From Mycobacterium sp. 1245111.1 (GTDB lineage Bacteria; Actinomycetota; Actinomycetes; Mycobacteriales; Mycobacteriaceae): a DNA stretch of 64,000 bases. The stretch is from contig NZ_LZLV01000099.1 of NCBI RefSeq assembly GCF_001673405.1, positions 40,864-104,863 of the forward strand, read 5' to 3'. Position 1 is the stretch's first letter; the number at the start of each line of letters is the position of its first letter. Positions 55,417 to 64,000 of this stretch are shown here, piece by piece. The translations under genes and the position numbers were made by a program. The notes under the pieces were generated by a model. The model saw nothing but the letters and a program-made list of their open reading frames with translations. It had not been told where the DNA came from and did no database searches.

Positions 55417-57189
55417 TTAGGTCGCAATCCGGTCACAGTCCGCCGCCTCGAGCAGTTCACGGGCGTGGGCGCGCGCGGAGTCCGAATCACCCAGTCCGGC
55501 CAGCATTCTGGCGAGCTCGCCCACCCGGTCCTCGCCGTCGAGGCGACGAACTCCGCTGGCGCCGTTCTTGCCGTTGGTGTCGACCATGAGGTGGGTGTCG
55601 GCATAGGCCGCCACTTGGGGCAGGTGGGTCACCACGATGACCTGCCGGTTGCGGGCCAACCGGGCCAGGCGCCGGCCGATCTGCACCGCTGCCCGCCCGC
55701 CGACGCCGGCGTCGACCTCGTCGAACACCATCGTGGTGCCGGTGGTCGACGCCGCCAGCACGACCTCCAGGGCCAGCATCACCCGCGACAGTTCACCGCC
55801 CGAGGCGCTTTTCGCCAGTGGGAGCAGCGTCATTCCGCGGTGCGCGGCGAAGCCGAACTCGACGAGGTCGACGCCGTCACCACCGGCGTGGGCCTGCACG
55901 CCGGTGGCAAGCGTCAGTGCCGCGGGGTCGTCGGCCGTGGCCGGCATGGTTGACACTGTGATGGTGAACTCGGCGTCGGCCATCGCCAGGCCCGCCAGCT
56001 CAGCGGTGACTTCCTTCGCGAGCCGCTTGGCGGCCTGACTACGACCCTTGCTGAGTTCGGCTGCGGCGGTTGACAATTCGACTGCAAGTTCGTCGACGCG
56101 CCGTTGCAGGCCGGCCAACGCTTCCTCGGAAACATCGAGCTGGGCAAGTCGTTCGCGCGCCTCGCGGGCCCACAGCAGCACGCCGTCGATGTCGGCTGCG
56201 TACTTCCGGGTGAGCGTGCGAAGTTCGGCTTGCCGGGCCAGCTTGGCGTCCAACGTGCTGGCGTCCGAGGGTAATTCGTCCAGATACCCGCCAAGCTCCC
56301 GCGACGCGTCGCCCACCACTGTGAGCGCCTCGTCGAGTTGGGTTGCCAACGCCCGCAACGTCGTGTCATCGGTCGACTCCAGCGCCGCCTTGGCCCGGCC
56401 GAGGCGGTCGGCCGCACAAGCTGCCTGGGCGGCCGGATCGGCGGTGGCGTCATCCCCTGCGCCGGACAACGCGATGCGCGCGCTCGACGCCGCCCCGCGC
56501 AGCGCGTCCAATTCCGAGAGCCGACGGATATCACCGACCAGAGCACCATCCTCGCCGGGAGCCGGATCGACGGTGTCGATCTCGTTGAGCGCGAACTTCA
56601 GCCGATCGGCCTCCTGCGCCAGTTCGCGGGCACGGTTGCTGCGGTCCACGAAGTCGCGGCGGGCCGTCTGCCACGCGTCGCGCAACTTGCGGTACTTCTC
56701 CAGTCGGGCCTCGACGCCGGCGAACCGATCGAGCGCCCCGCGCTGCTCGTCGGGCCGCATCAGCCGCAGCTGATCGTTCTGGCCGTGCAGTGTCAGCAGT
56801 TCGGCGGTGAATTCGCCCAGGGATTTCGCCGGGATGCTGCGCCCACCCAGGTAGGCCCGCGACGGTCCGTCGCGGCTGACCGAGCGCAACGCGATAATGC
56901 TGCCGTCCTCGTCGCGTTCGGCACCTGAGCCGTCCAGCATCTCGTCGAGCAGCGCGGCCGCCTTGTCGTCGAGATCCGCGGTGGTGAACCGCCCTTCGAC
57001 GACGGCGCGTTCGGCGCCGGAGCGCACCCGGTTCGCGTCCGCGCGGGCGCCGCCGAGCAGGTGCAGCCCCGTCACCACCATCGTCTTGCCGGTGCCGGTC
57101 TCGCCGGTCAAAACCGTTAAGCCGCTATCGAATTCGGCTGTCGCAACGCTGATGGCACCGAGCGACTCGATCCGAATCTCGGACAGCAC
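55417..57189 (-). CDS. recN: DNA repair protein RecN
   Basis: 590 residues. SMC-like ATPase: Walker A GETGTGKTMVVTG, signature SGGELSRVMLALE and Walker B TMVFDEVD, flanking a central coiled-coil (about 150-370). Acts early in double-strand-break repair. Transcribed behind ppnK with a 3-base gap. Corresponds to Rv1696. Confidence 0.96.
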   Translation of the reverse strand: MLSEIRIESLGAISVATAEFDSGLTVLTGETGTGKTMVVTGLHLLGGARADANRVRSGAERAVVEGRFTTADLDDKAAALLDEMLDGSGAERDEDGSIIALRSVSRDGPSRAYLGGRSIPAKSLGEFTAELLTLHGQNDQLRLMRPDEQRGALDRFAGVEARLEKYRKLRDAWQTARRDFVDRSNRARELAQEADRLKFALNEIDTVDPAPGEDGALVGDIRRLSELDALRGAASSARIALSGAGDDATADPAAQAACAADRLGRAKAALESTDDTTLRALATQLDEALTVVGDASRELGGYLDELPSDASTLDAKLARQAELRTLTRKYAADIDGVLLWAREARERLAQLDVSEEALAGLQRRVDELAVELSTAAAELSKGRSQAAKRLAKEVTAELAGLAMADAEFTITVSTMPATADDPAALTLATGVQAHAGGDGVDLVEFGFAAHRGMTLLPLAKSASGGELSRVMLALEVVLAASTTGTTMVFDEVDAGVGGRAAVQIGRRLARLARNRQVIVVTHLPQVAAYADTHLMVDTNGKNGASGVRRLDGEDRVGELARMLAGLGDSDSARAHARELLEAADCDRIAT

Positions 57190-57192
57190 GGG

Positions 57193-58116
57193 TTACCGTC
57201 CGCGCCAGCCGGTAACCGGCAGCCGGAATTTGCGCACCAGACGGTCGGTGAACGGCGCGCTGTCGAGCCTGGCCCATTTCACCGATGCGTCGCAGCGCTG
57301 CACCTCCAACCGCGCCCCGGCCGGCACCCGCATTTCGCGGCGACCATCGCAGAACACGAGGGCATCGTGGCCGTCGGCCTCGATTTCGACGGCGATGTGC
57401 GCATCCGGGCTAGTGACCATCGGCCGGGCGAACAGCGCGTGCGCGTTGTTGGGCACGACCAGCAGCGCTTCGAGATCGGGCCACAGGATCGGCCCGCCCG
57501 CGGAGAAGGCGTAGGCCGTGGACCCGGTCGGCGTCGACACCAGCACCCCGTCGCATCCGAACGTCGAGACGGGCCGCCCATCGACTTCGAGGACGACGCC
57601 GAGCACACCGAGTCGCGGGCCTTTCTCCAGGCTGGCTTCGTTGAGCGCCCACCCGCGGGAGACGACCTCGCCCTTGACCCGCACCGTGATGTCCAGCGTC
57701 AGGCGCTCCTCGAGGCGGTAGCTGCGCGCAACCACATGCTCCAGGACGCTGTCGATGGCCTCGGTCTCGGCTTCGGCGAGGAAGCCGATCCGGCCCAGGT
57801 TGATGCCCAGCACCGGCACGTTGGCGTTGCGGGCGAGTTCGGCGGCCCGCAGGAAGGTGCCGTCACCGCCTAGCCCGATGACCAGTTCGCAGCCGTCGGC
57901 GGCGTCTGGGTCGGCGTCGACGAGCTCGATGTCGACCCCCAGCGCGCGCATGTCGTTCGGCCCCAGCGGCACCGGCCCACGGTCGACGGCTTCGGCCGAC
58001 AGGACTCGAAGTCCAATATTGTTGTCGCTCAACACCTTTTCGATGCGGCGGGAGGTCTCGGTCGCTTCCTCGCGCCCGGTGTGAACCACCAGCAGCACGG
58101 TGCGCTCAGCCGTCAT
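57193..58116 (-). CDS. ppnK: NAD kinase
   Basis: 307 residues from ATG 58116, overlapping tlyA (ATGA). [15 protein letters not shown] is the NAD kinase GGDGT loop; GRIGFLAE and [14 protein letters not shown] are the substrate-binding motifs. Makes NADP from NAD. Corresponds to Rv1695. Confidence 0.97.
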   Translation of the reverse strand: MTAERTVLLVVHTGREEATETSRRIEKVLSDNNIGLRVLSAEAVDRGPVPLGPNDMRALGVDIELVDADPDAADGCELVIGLGGDGTFLRAAELARNANVPVLGINLGRIGFLAEAETEAIDSVLEHVVARSYRLEERLTLDITVRVKGEVVSRGWALNEASLEKGPRLGVLGVVLEVDGRPVSTFGCDGVLVSTPTGSTAYAFSAGGPILWPDLEALLVVPNNAHALFARPMVTSPDAHIAVEIEADGHDALVFCDGRREMRVPAGARLEVQRCDASVKWARLDSAPFTDRLVRKFRLPVTGWRGR

Positions 58117-58922
58117 TGGGGACCAGCCTCGACCGCACCACGCACCGCACATTCCAGCTCATCAGTAGACAAACCCCGATCGGTCTCGGCGCGTAACCAT
58201 AGGAAATATTCCACGTTGCCCGACGGGCCAGGCAGCGGGCTGGGGGCGACTCCGACGGTGCGCCAGCCCAGCTCCCCGGCACGAGCGGCGACGTTGAGCA
58301 CCGCGCCCGCCCGCAACTCCGGACTATGGACGACACCGCCGGCTCCCACTTGACCTTTGCCCACTTCGAACTGCGGCTTCACCATGGGAACGATATCCGC
58401 GTCGGTTGACGCGCATCCAGTCAACGCGGGCAATACTGTGGCCAGCGAAATGAACGACAAGTCGGCGACGACGGTCTCGACCTTGCCGCCGATCGCCTCG
58501 GGTGTGAGTTCGCGCGCGTTGGTCCGCTCGATGATCACCACCCGGTCGTCGGATCGCAGCGACCAGGCCAGCTGGCCGTAGCCGACGTCGACGGCGACCA
58601 CTTCTCGCGCACCGCGGTCTAATAGGACTTCGGTGAAGCCACCGGTCGAGGCGCCGGCGTCCAGGCAGCGCCGGCCCTCGACGTCAATGCCGAAGACGTC
58701 CAGTGCGCCGATGAGTTTGTGGGCGCCGCGCGATACCCAGCCGCGCTCCGTCTCGCCGATGACTTTGAGCGCCGCCGTCACCGCGACGGCGGTGCCCGGC
58801 TTGACGGCGGGCATCCCGTCGATGCTGACCTTGCCGGCGCCGATCAACTCCGCGGCCTGCTGGCGCGACCGGGCCAGCCCGCGACGGACCAGCTCGGCAT
58901 CAACACGGGTACGCCGCGCCAC
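58113..58922 (-). CDS. tlyA: 16S/23S rRNA 2'-O-methyltransferase TlyA
   Basis: 269 residues from GTG 58922. An S4 domain (1-60) is joined by the RGWV linker to a FtsJ-like methyltransferase ([27 protein letters not shown]). TlyA methylates C1409 of 16S and C1920 of 23S rRNA; loss gives capreomycin resistance in mycobacteria. Corresponds to Rv1694. Confidence 0.95.
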   Translation of the reverse strand: MARRTRVDAELVRRGLARSRQQAAELIGAGKVSIDGMPAVKPGTAVAVTAALKVIGETERGWVSRGAHKLIGALDVFGIDVEGRRCLDAGASTGGFTEVLLDRGAREVVAVDVGYGQLAWSLRSDDRVVIIERTNARELTPEAIGGKVETVVADLSFISLATVLPALTGCASTDADIVPMVKPQFEVGKGQVGAGGVVHSPELRAGAVLNVAARAGELGWRTVGVAPSPLPGPSGNVEYFLWLRAETDRGLSTDELECAVRGAVEAGPQ

Positions 58923-58928
58923 GGTGCC

Positions 58929-59105
58929 TCAGGCCTTCTCCGCCGACTCCAGCGCCTGGACCAGCATGTCGTGCGCTTCGGAAAGCTGGCGTGCGAGCTC
59001 TTCGAGATCGGCCTCGGCAGGCATCTTCTCGGGGTCGCTGGGATCCGGCAGCTCGGCGAGGATCGCGTCGATCCGTGCGCGAATCTCTTCAGGGTCGGTA
59101 CTCAT
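58929..59105 (-). CDS. Small conserved acidic protein, Rv1693-like
   Basis: A 58-residue protein from ATG 59105 to TGA 58929-58931, between tlyA and the HAD gene. It is acidic and predicted helical (EEIRARIDAILAEL, DLEELARQLSEAHDM). M. tuberculosis has a small gene of the same length, Rv1693, in the same position. Function unknown. Confidence 0.8.
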   Translation of the reverse strand: MSTDPEEIRARIDAILAELPDPSDPEKMPAEADLEELARQLSEAHDMLVQALESAEKA

Positions 59106-59126
59106 CGCTGTTCCACGCTACGGGAT

Positions 59127-60116
59127 TTACGTCAAAGACCACCGTTGCAGCGCCGCCTGTGCGGTGTCGTCGCCGGCTTTGACAGTCGTGGCCGGCGTCG
59201 ACCAGACGGCATGAGCAACAGCCCGGACGATCGACAGGCCGTCGCCGTCGTCGTGATTTGTGGTGCTGACGGTGAGCGTGCTGCCGTCGGTATCGACCTG
59301 CCAGGCCGCCTGAGGGCCGACTTTGAGCTCGTGTGCCCCTTGGTGCAACGAGCGCAGGTCGTGACCGATGAACGTCGCGCGTTGCTCGGGCACGGCGAAG
59401 ACGGCGTCGCGCGCGGAGTTGACTCCGGTGAGCACCATCAGGCTGGGGAGTTCAGCGGCGTTGGCGCCGGCGATGTCGGTATTCAACCGATCGCCGACGA
59501 CCAGCGGTGTGCGAAACTCGCCGCGCGCCAACGCATCGAGCATCAATGTCGGCGCTGGCTTGCCCGCGACCTGAGGGTCGGCGTCGGTCGCTGCCTTCAG
59601 CGCGGCGACCATCGACCCGTTACCGGGAAGCAGGCCGCGTTCGGTGGGCAAGGTGGCGTCGATATTGGCGGCGACCCACACCGCGCCGGCCCGGATGGCA
59701 AGGGCCGCCTCGGCCAGGTTTGCCCATGCGGTGTCGGGTGAATGGCCTTGCACCACAGCATCGGGCTTGTCTTCGTAGAGACGCACCGGATCGAGGCCGA
59801 CGGCGACAATCTCGGCGGCCAGCGATTCGGTGCCGACGACGAGTACTCGGGATCCCGGTGCCAGCTGGCCGGCGAGCACGTGGGCCGCGCTTTGCGCGCT
59901 GGTGACGACGTCATCGTGGGCTGCTTGCAGGCCGAGGGCTCGCAGGTGCGCGGCGACCTCTCCGGCGCTGCGTGACGCGTTGTTGGTGACGAATAGCGCT
60001 CGGCCCGGGGTCTTTTCCAGCGCCTCGGCTGCACCCTCGGTCAGCTCGTGTCCGCGAAAGACGGTTCCGTCGAGGTCGAGAAGAAGGCAATCATGTTCCT
60101 GCGCAAGCGTTCCCAC
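59127..60116 (-). CDS. HAD superfamily phosphatase (NagD/phosphoglycolate-type)
   Basis: 329 residues from GTG 60116 (a TTG at 60125 is an alternative). The HAD motifs are LLLDLDGTVF, LFVTNNASRS and VVGDRLNTDIAGANA. Type IIA cap as in NagD and glycerol-3-phosphate phosphatase. M. tuberculosis Rv1692 is a glycerol-3-phosphate phosphatase in membrane-lipid recycling; the same role is likely here. Confidence 0.9.
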   Translation of the reverse strand: MGTLAQEHDCLLLDLDGTVFRGHELTEGAAEALEKTPGRALFVTNNASRSAGEVAAHLRALGLQAAHDDVVTSAQSAAHVLAGQLAPGSRVLVVGTESLAAEIVAVGLDPVRLYEDKPDAVVQGHSPDTAWANLAEAALAIRAGAVWVAANIDATLPTERGLLPGNGSMVAALKAATDADPQVAGKPAPTLMLDALARGEFRTPLVVGDRLNTDIAGANAAELPSLMVLTGVNSARDAVFAVPEQRATFIGHDLRSLHQGAHELKVGPQAAWQVDTDGSTLTVSTTNHDDGDGLSIVRAVAHAVWSTPATTVKAGDDTAQAALQRWSLT

Positions 60117-60117
60117 G

Positions 60118-60903
60118 TCAGCCAAGCTCGCTCACTCGTTCCTCGGCATCGGTGGCCCCCTCGACATCGGCTTCAGCGGCATGCAAAAACCACTCCAACG
60201 CCTCGGGGCTGCGATCGAGGGCCAGCAACGTCTCGGCGTAGGCGTAGAACAGCCGGGCCGGGATCGTGCCGACGCGGGTCGGGTCCAGTTGCGGGGTGGA
60301 CAGCACGGTGAGGGCCTGCTCCAGTTGACCGAGGTCGGCGCGGGCGCCGGCGATCACGATGCGCATCTCGTCGGCCTCGTCGCCGGTCAGCTTGGCGGCC
60401 TCTTCGCCGCGGGCCAACTCGAGCGCCCGCTCCGGCCGGCCCAAACCCCGTTCGCAGTCGGCGATCAACGGGAGCAGCGGGGACTTGCTGCCCATCCTGC
60501 GTGCGGCCCGCAGCTCGGCGATCGCCTGGGCCCAGTCTCCACACTGGTATGCCGCGATTCCGACCGCCTCACGAACGGCGGCGATCCGGCCGGAGCGGGC
60601 TCGAGCCGCCCGCGCGTGGCTGAGCGCAGCTGCGGGATCTTCGTCGAGCAACTCCCCCGCGGCGACCAAATGTCGCGCCACAGCGTCGGCGTTGGCCTTG
60701 TCCAAAGTGCTGAGTTCCCGACGGATTTCGGGTGCGAGTTGCCTGGCCTCGATCTCGCGCGGAATGGGCGGCCCGTTGTGGTCGTCATCCGAGCCGTTTC
60801 TGGGTTGTGCTCTGCGGGCTCGGCCCGGACCGGAAGTGGCGGCCGGCGGCCGCGGCGATCGCTTCGGTCGCCGGTCCTTGTCGCTTTGCCTGTCGTCGCC
60901 CAC
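60118..60903 (-). CDS. Tetratricopeptide-repeat protein, Rv1691-like
   Basis: 261 residues from GTG 60903. A basic disordered N-terminus (about 1-45) precedes helical repeats such as AAALSHARAARARSGRIAAV and AGARADLGQLEQALTVLS, of TPR type. Cytoplasmic. The stop is one base from the HAD GTG start. Corresponds to Rv1691; role unknown. Confidence 0.85.
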   Translation of the reverse strand: MGDDRQSDKDRRPKRSPRPPAATSGPGRARRAQPRNGSDDDHNGPPIPREIEARQLAPEIRRELSTLDKANADAVARHLVAAGELLDEDPAAALSHARAARARSGRIAAVREAVGIAAYQCGDWAQAIAELRAARRMGSKSPLLPLIADCERGLGRPERALELARGEEAAKLTGDEADEMRIVIAGARADLGQLEQALTVLSTPQLDPTRVGTIPARLFYAYAETLLALDRSPEALEWFLHAAEADVEGATDAEERVSELG

Positions 60904-60966
60904 TCGAACCCTTCACCTCGTCAGTACGTCCCGACAAAGGATACGGGCTGCGTGCTGTCGTCCCTG

Positions 60967-61824
60967 CTACAGCACGGCGTCGGCCAACCGGTCCACCTGT
61001 TCGAGGGACGCGACGGCCGGGTGGAAGAGCAGGCGGTCGAAGCCGAGGTCACGGTAGGCGCGCACGGTGTCGCGCGCGTCCTGCGATGTGGTGATCATGT
61101 CGGTCACGTTGAGCCTGGCGTAGTCAGGCTTGAAACCGTAGTAGTGCGCGAGATGTTTGCGGCCGGCGTCAGTGACGTCGTTGCCGCCGATCGCAAAGTT
61201 CACCGATGCGTGGTTCGTCGGTTCGCCTAAGCGGCCGGTCTCGCGCCATCCGTGGCGGACCCGGTCGAGGAATTCCTCCTGGCCCTTGTAGTCACGCAAC
61301 GCCCCGGCGACCCAACCGTCGCCGACCGTCGTCGCGCGCCGCAGGGTGGCCTTCGACCTTCCACCGAACAGCAGTGGAATGTCCACCGGCTGAGGTGATA
61401 TCGGGCTATCGCCGACCAGCGGCTTGCCACTCCAAGCTTCACGCATGCTGCTCACCTGCTGGTCAAGCAACCTGCCGCGTCGGTCGAAGTCGACACCGAC
61501 CGCGGTGTAGTCATCGTCACGCGCGCCCACCGCGATCCCGATCGACAGACGGTCGCCCGCGCCCAGGGCCAGGCTGGCGAGTTGCTTGGCCAGGATCGCC
61601 GGCGGATACAGCGGTGCCAGCAAGATATTCGTCACCAGGACAAGGTCGTTGGTGGCGCCAGCGGCTAGTGCCAATGCGACGACCGAGTCGAGGCTGGGAT
61701 AGACGAGCCGGTCGATGGTGGTCACGGATTCGAAGCCGCGCTGCTCGGCCCGGAGGGCCCACTCGACGACCAACGGCCCCGGCACGCCGACCACGTTGTT
61801 GGGTAGTCCAATTCCGATTTTCAT
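60967..61824 (-). CDS. LLM class F420/flavin-dependent oxidoreductase
   Basis: 285 residues of the luciferase-like monooxygenase TIM barrel: GIGLPNNVVG, TNILLAPLYPPAILAKQ, LSIGIAVGARDDDY, and GGRSKATLRRATTVGDGW. In mycobacteria most members use F420. Substrate unknown. It lies outside the conserved Rv1713-Rv1691 block, between it and the rRNA operon. Confidence 0.88.
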   Translation of the reverse strand: MKIGIGLPNNVVGVPGPLVVEWALRAEQRGFESVTTIDRLVYPSLDSVVALALAAGATNDLVLVTNILLAPLYPPAILAKQLASLALGAGDRLSIGIAVGARDDDYTAVGVDFDRRGRLLDQQVSSMREAWSGKPLVGDSPISPQPVDIPLLFGGRSKATLRRATTVGDGWVAGALRDYKGQEEFLDRVRHGWRETGRLGEPTNHASVNFAIGGNDVTDAGRKHLAHYYGFKPDYARLNVTDMITTSQDARDTVRAYRDLGFDRLLFHPAVASLEQVDRLADAVL

Positions 61825-61860
61825 GAGAAGTCCTGTCTGCGTTGCTATTACGGATGTGGG

Positions 61861-62136
61861 TCAGAAGTTGACGGCGGCGAACTGCTCGGAGTAGACGCCG
61901 TTGCGCTGCGCGTCGGGTAGTCCCTGGGCCGCGCTGACCACCACTTCGTCAGCCTCCGGCTCGGCCGATATCAGCCAGAGCACCTCGGTAACGAAGTCGT
62001 CAACGGTCATCGTGAAGGCGTCGCCCGGCCCATGCATCTCGGGTCGATTGCCCGCATGATGTAGGGCCACAGCTAGACAGCGGCCTATTCCACTGCCACC
62101 GTTGGTCACCAGAATGGTGTTGTCTGTCAATCGCAT
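61861..62136 (-). pseudogene. SDR oxidoreductase remnant with internal deletion
   Basis: A 91-residue frame from ATG 62136. Its N-terminus is a normal SDR start with cofactor loop TNGGSGIGRCLAVAL. After HHAGN it jumps straight to the C-terminal segment of the DltE-like SDR group (DDFVTEVLWLISAEPEADEV, then an E-F-A-A-V-N-F end). About 130 residues, including the catalytic Tyr/Lys, are missing, so it cannot be a working SDR. It lies downstream of the divergent AsnC regulator, which may once have controlled it. Confidence 0.7.
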
Positions 62137-62222
62137 TCGATCCGCCCCGGAGTAGTCGTCGCTGTGCTGTCCCAAGGATGGAGTTCGGTGAGGTATTCAG
62201 ACCACTCGGTAGCTAAAACCGT

Positions 62223-62233
62223 TCGTTAAACGA
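62223..62233. promoter_or_regulatory. 11-bp palindrome upstream of the AsnC-type regulator
   Basis: TCGTT and AACGA arms mirror around one A, 34 bases before the regulator's start. Lrp/AsnC proteins are usually autoregulated, so this is a candidate operator shared with the divergent SDR remnant. Confidence 0.35.
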
Positions 62234-62266
62234 CAGCAGACGGTGCTAAGACGTATGGTTTTCATC

Positions 62267-63271
62267 ATGCTCGACGAGATAGACGGCAAAATTCTTCACG
62301 CGTTGCAGTTGTCGCCGCGGGTGTCCTTCCGTCGGATCGCCGATGTGGTCGGCGTCCCCGAGCAGGCGGTCGCCCGACGTTATCGCAAACTGCATCGCAG
62401 CGGTGTGGTGCGGGTAGTCGGACTGGTCAACCCACAGGTCTACGGCGAATGCCAGTGGGTGGTGCGGGTCCGTGCGAAGCCGGACGATCTGCCACGACTG
62501 GCCGATGCCCTGGTCCGACGCCCAGAGGTCACCCACGCCAACGTGTTGTCAGGTTGGACGGAGCTGGTCTGCATCGTGCGAGCTCCGCTCGGCGATACGA
62601 AAGACAGTATCCTGCAACGGCTTCCGCGAACATCCGCGGTGCTTGACCTGGAAGTCGACCTGATTTTGCGGGTGCTCGGTTCTCCGGCCAGCGCGCATTG
62701 GACCGCGTACGGGCACACTCTGAATGCCCGGCAGGCAGCGACGATCCTGCGCGATCCCGGCATGCTGAATCAGTCGGGAGGCGGGTCGTTGCCCAGCGAG
62801 GACGATCACCCACTATTCGAGGCCCTTGCCGCGGACGGGCGCGCGCCGCACGCACGGCTCGCCGAACATACCGGTTGGTCGCCGGCACGAGTGAAACGTC
62901 GGATGGCCGCTCTGGAGGCCTCGGCCACGCTGGCCTTCGACGTCGATTTGCTGTCGGACCGCCTGGGTTTCAATGCCAACGCGATGCTGTGGCTCACGAT
63001 CGCGCCGCGCCATCTCGCTGCAGTCGCCGAGGAGATGGCTGCGCACAAAGAGATTGCCTCGGTATCGGCGATCAGCGGTTGCAACAACCTCCTGGCGATC
63101 GTGATTTGTCGCGACGTCGACGACCTATACCGATATGTGGCCGAGCGGCTTGCCAGCATCGAGCACATCCAGGGCTATGACCTGAGCATCCGAACCCAGC
63201 GACTCAAGCAGGCCGCCTCACTGGTCGCTCACGGCAGGTTGATTCATCCCGCTGTACCGGTCGGCCGGTAA
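62267..63271 (+). CDS. Lrp/AsnC family regulator with two tandem modules
   Basis: 334 residues from ATG 62267 (ATG 62255 possible). Two helix-turn-helix segments are seen: RVSFRRIADVVGVPEQAVAR near residue 25 and PHARLAEHTGWSPARVKRRM near 205. Each is followed by a RAM-like ligand-binding region. Ordinary Lrp proteins have one module of about 150 residues; this double form is common in actinobacteria. Effector probably an amino acid or other small metabolite. The methyltransferase gene follows 10 bases later and may be co-transcribed. Confidence 0.85.
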   Translation: MLDEIDGKILHALQLSPRVSFRRIADVVGVPEQAVARRYRKLHRSGVVRVVGLVNPQVYGECQWVVRVRAKPDDLPRLADALVRRPEVTHANVLSGWTELVCIVRAPLGDTKDSILQRLPRTSAVLDLEVDLILRVLGSPASAHWTAYGHTLNARQAATILRDPGMLNQSGGGSLPSEDDHPLFEALAADGRAPHARLAEHTGWSPARVKRRMAALEASATLAFDVDLLSDRLGFNANAMLWLTIAPRHLAAVAEEMAAHKEIASVSAISGCNNLLAIVICRDVDDLYRYVAERLASIEHIQGYDLSIRTQRLKQAASLVAHGRLIHPAVPVGR

Positions 63272-63281
63272 CGTCGCGACC

Positions 63282-63920
63282 GTGCTCGACTGGGACCACA
63301 ACGCGTACTACCACCGCCTGCTTCTCCGCCAGCTGCCGCCGCACAGCCGTCGGGTGCTCGATGTCGGCTGCGGCGCTGGATCATTCGCGGCCCGACTCGC
63401 TGGGCGCATCGACCACGTCGATGCCATAGACCGATCGTCGGCGATGATCGAGGTCGCCGCCCAACGCACCCCCCACAATGTGACATGCATGTTGGGCGAC
63501 GTCATGACGCACCCGCTGATTGAGAACAGCTACGACGCGATCTTCTCGATATCGGCACTGCACCATGTAGATCTCTCCACTGCGCTACCGCGGCTTGCCG
63601 CGTTGCTGCGCCCGGGAGGAGTCCTGGCCGTCATTGCATTGCCGCGAAAGGATCTGCGCGCCGAACTCCCAACCGAAGTCGTTGCGGCACTTGGTCATCG
63701 ACTGCTGGGTGCCGCATTTCTGTTGGCGCGCTCTGTCGGTCGCGGCGATTGGTTCGCGAAGGACTCGACGCACTCGACGATGCCTACCGTGTTAGCTCCC
63801 GAGCTGACGACTCGTGAAGTCGCCGGACGGTCCGCCGCGATCCTTGCTGGCGCACACGTGCGCCGGCTCATCTTTTGGCGTTATTTGCTCCGCTGGGAGA
63901 AGCCGGCATTGCGGTCGTGA
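63282..63920 (+). CDS. Class I SAM-dependent methyltransferase
   Basis: 212 residues from GTG 63282. Motif I VLDVGCGAGSFAARLA, an acidic residue ending beta-2 (VDAIDRSSAMI), GDVMTHPL and FSISALHHVD identify the Methyltransf_11/25 type of small-molecule methyltransferases. Substrate unknown. It is 10 bases downstream of the AsnC regulator. Confidence 0.88.
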   Translation: MLDWDHNAYYHRLLLRQLPPHSRRVLDVGCGAGSFAARLAGRIDHVDAIDRSSAMIEVAAQRTPHNVTCMLGDVMTHPLIENSYDAIFSISALHHVDLSTALPRLAALLRPGGVLAVIALPRKDLRAELPTEVVAALGHRLLGAAFLLARSVGRGDWFAKDSTHSTMPTVLAPELTTREVAGRSAAILAGAHVRRLIFWRYLLRWEKPALRS

Positions 63921-63930
63921 GACAGAAATG

Positions 63931-63963
63931 CCCGTGCCCCCCAAGGGTTTTGGGGGGCACGGG
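63931..63963 (-). terminator. rrn operon transcription terminator
   Basis: A perfect 12-bp stem (63931-63942 with 63952-63963) lies just beyond the 5S rRNA 3' end. On the minus strand the hairpin is followed by CATTTCTGTCT, a T-rich tail. It may also stop readthrough from the methyltransferase gene. Confidence 0.75.
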
Positions 63964-63975
63964 TGTGTTGTGTGT

Positions 63976-64000
63976 GTTCGGCGGTGTCCTACTTTTCCAC
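63976..64000 (-). rRNA. 5S rRNA, 3' end only (rest beyond window)
   Basis: The minus strand of the last 25 bases reads GTGGAAAAGTAGGACACCGC followed by CGAAC, the conserved 3' end of mycobacterial 5S rRNA. The gene and its 23S/16S partners lie to the right of the window. Confidence 0.88.

Overview
The window is high-GC actinobacterial chromosome and is almost certainly from a Mycobacterium (or Mycolicibacterium). Diagnostic content includes MmpS/MmpL, MctB, SteA, TlyA, a DUF732 secreted protein, a mycobacterial-type cutinase and a CYP144-like P450. The block from about 43.4 to 60.9 kb repeats, inverted, the gene order der-cmk-rluB-scpB-scpA-parA / O-methyltransferase / xerD-nudix-pyrG-mctB-steA-recN-ppnK-tlyA-small ORF-HAD-TPR, which I recall from M. 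tuberculosis as Rv1713 to Rv1691. The P450/TetR pair near 5 kb looks like Rv1777/Rv1776c, so the window seems to be roughly colinear with that part of the M. tuberculosis map with large species-specific insertions. The right edge enters the 3' end of a 5S rRNA. An rrn operon at this place, next to the tyrS neighbourhood, is the rrnB position of rapid growers.

Layout. 0-8.5 kb: end of a secreted-type protein, sulfotransferase, TetR plus DUF1214 protein, cutinase, CYP144-like P450 with divergent TetR, a dihydrodipicolinate-reductase-like enzyme, CsbD stress protein, lipoprotein. 8.5-14.8 kb: a leftward catabolic-looking run (CoA ligase, class II aldolase, amidohydrolase, SDR and a broken sugar-phosphate-isomerase gene) with a Gfo/Idh oxidoreductase upstream. 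14.9-22.4 kb: small proteins, MFS transporter, acetyltransferase, then an MmpS-MmpL pair preceded by a perfect 17-bp palindrome. 22.4-27.7 kb: a signalling run made of a 1374-residue hybrid kinase fused to an RsbU-type phosphatase and an RsbW-type kinase domain, a STAS antagonist overlapping it by one base, and a class III nucleotidyl cyclase.

27.9-38.4 kb: a compact biosynthetic cluster. A flavoenzyme of the FAD-dependent halogenase superfamily, a single-module KS-AT-DH-KR-ACP polyketide synthase and a two-gene ABC exporter are overlapping genes in one leftward operon; a CPA2 cation/proton antiporter is divergent across an AT-rich palindrome-bearing gap. This is the strongest candidate for an undescribed system. 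38.6-43.4 kb: orphan ORF, lipoprotein, tRNA-Pro(GGG), AraC/glyoxalase-fold pair, medium-chain dehydrogenase, DUF3060 protein, TauE-like permease. 43.4-60.9 kb: the conserved housekeeping block (chromosome segregation, CTP synthesis, DNA repair, NAD kinase, rRNA methylation) packed with 4-base start/stop overlaps. 60.9-64 kb: an LLM flavin oxidoreductase, an internally deleted SDR, a double-module AsnC regulator, a SAM methyltransferase, then the rrn terminator and 5S end.

No IS element, phage, CRISPR array or integrase was seen; XerD is the chromosomal dimer-resolution recombinase. No gap between genes exceeds 300 bases.
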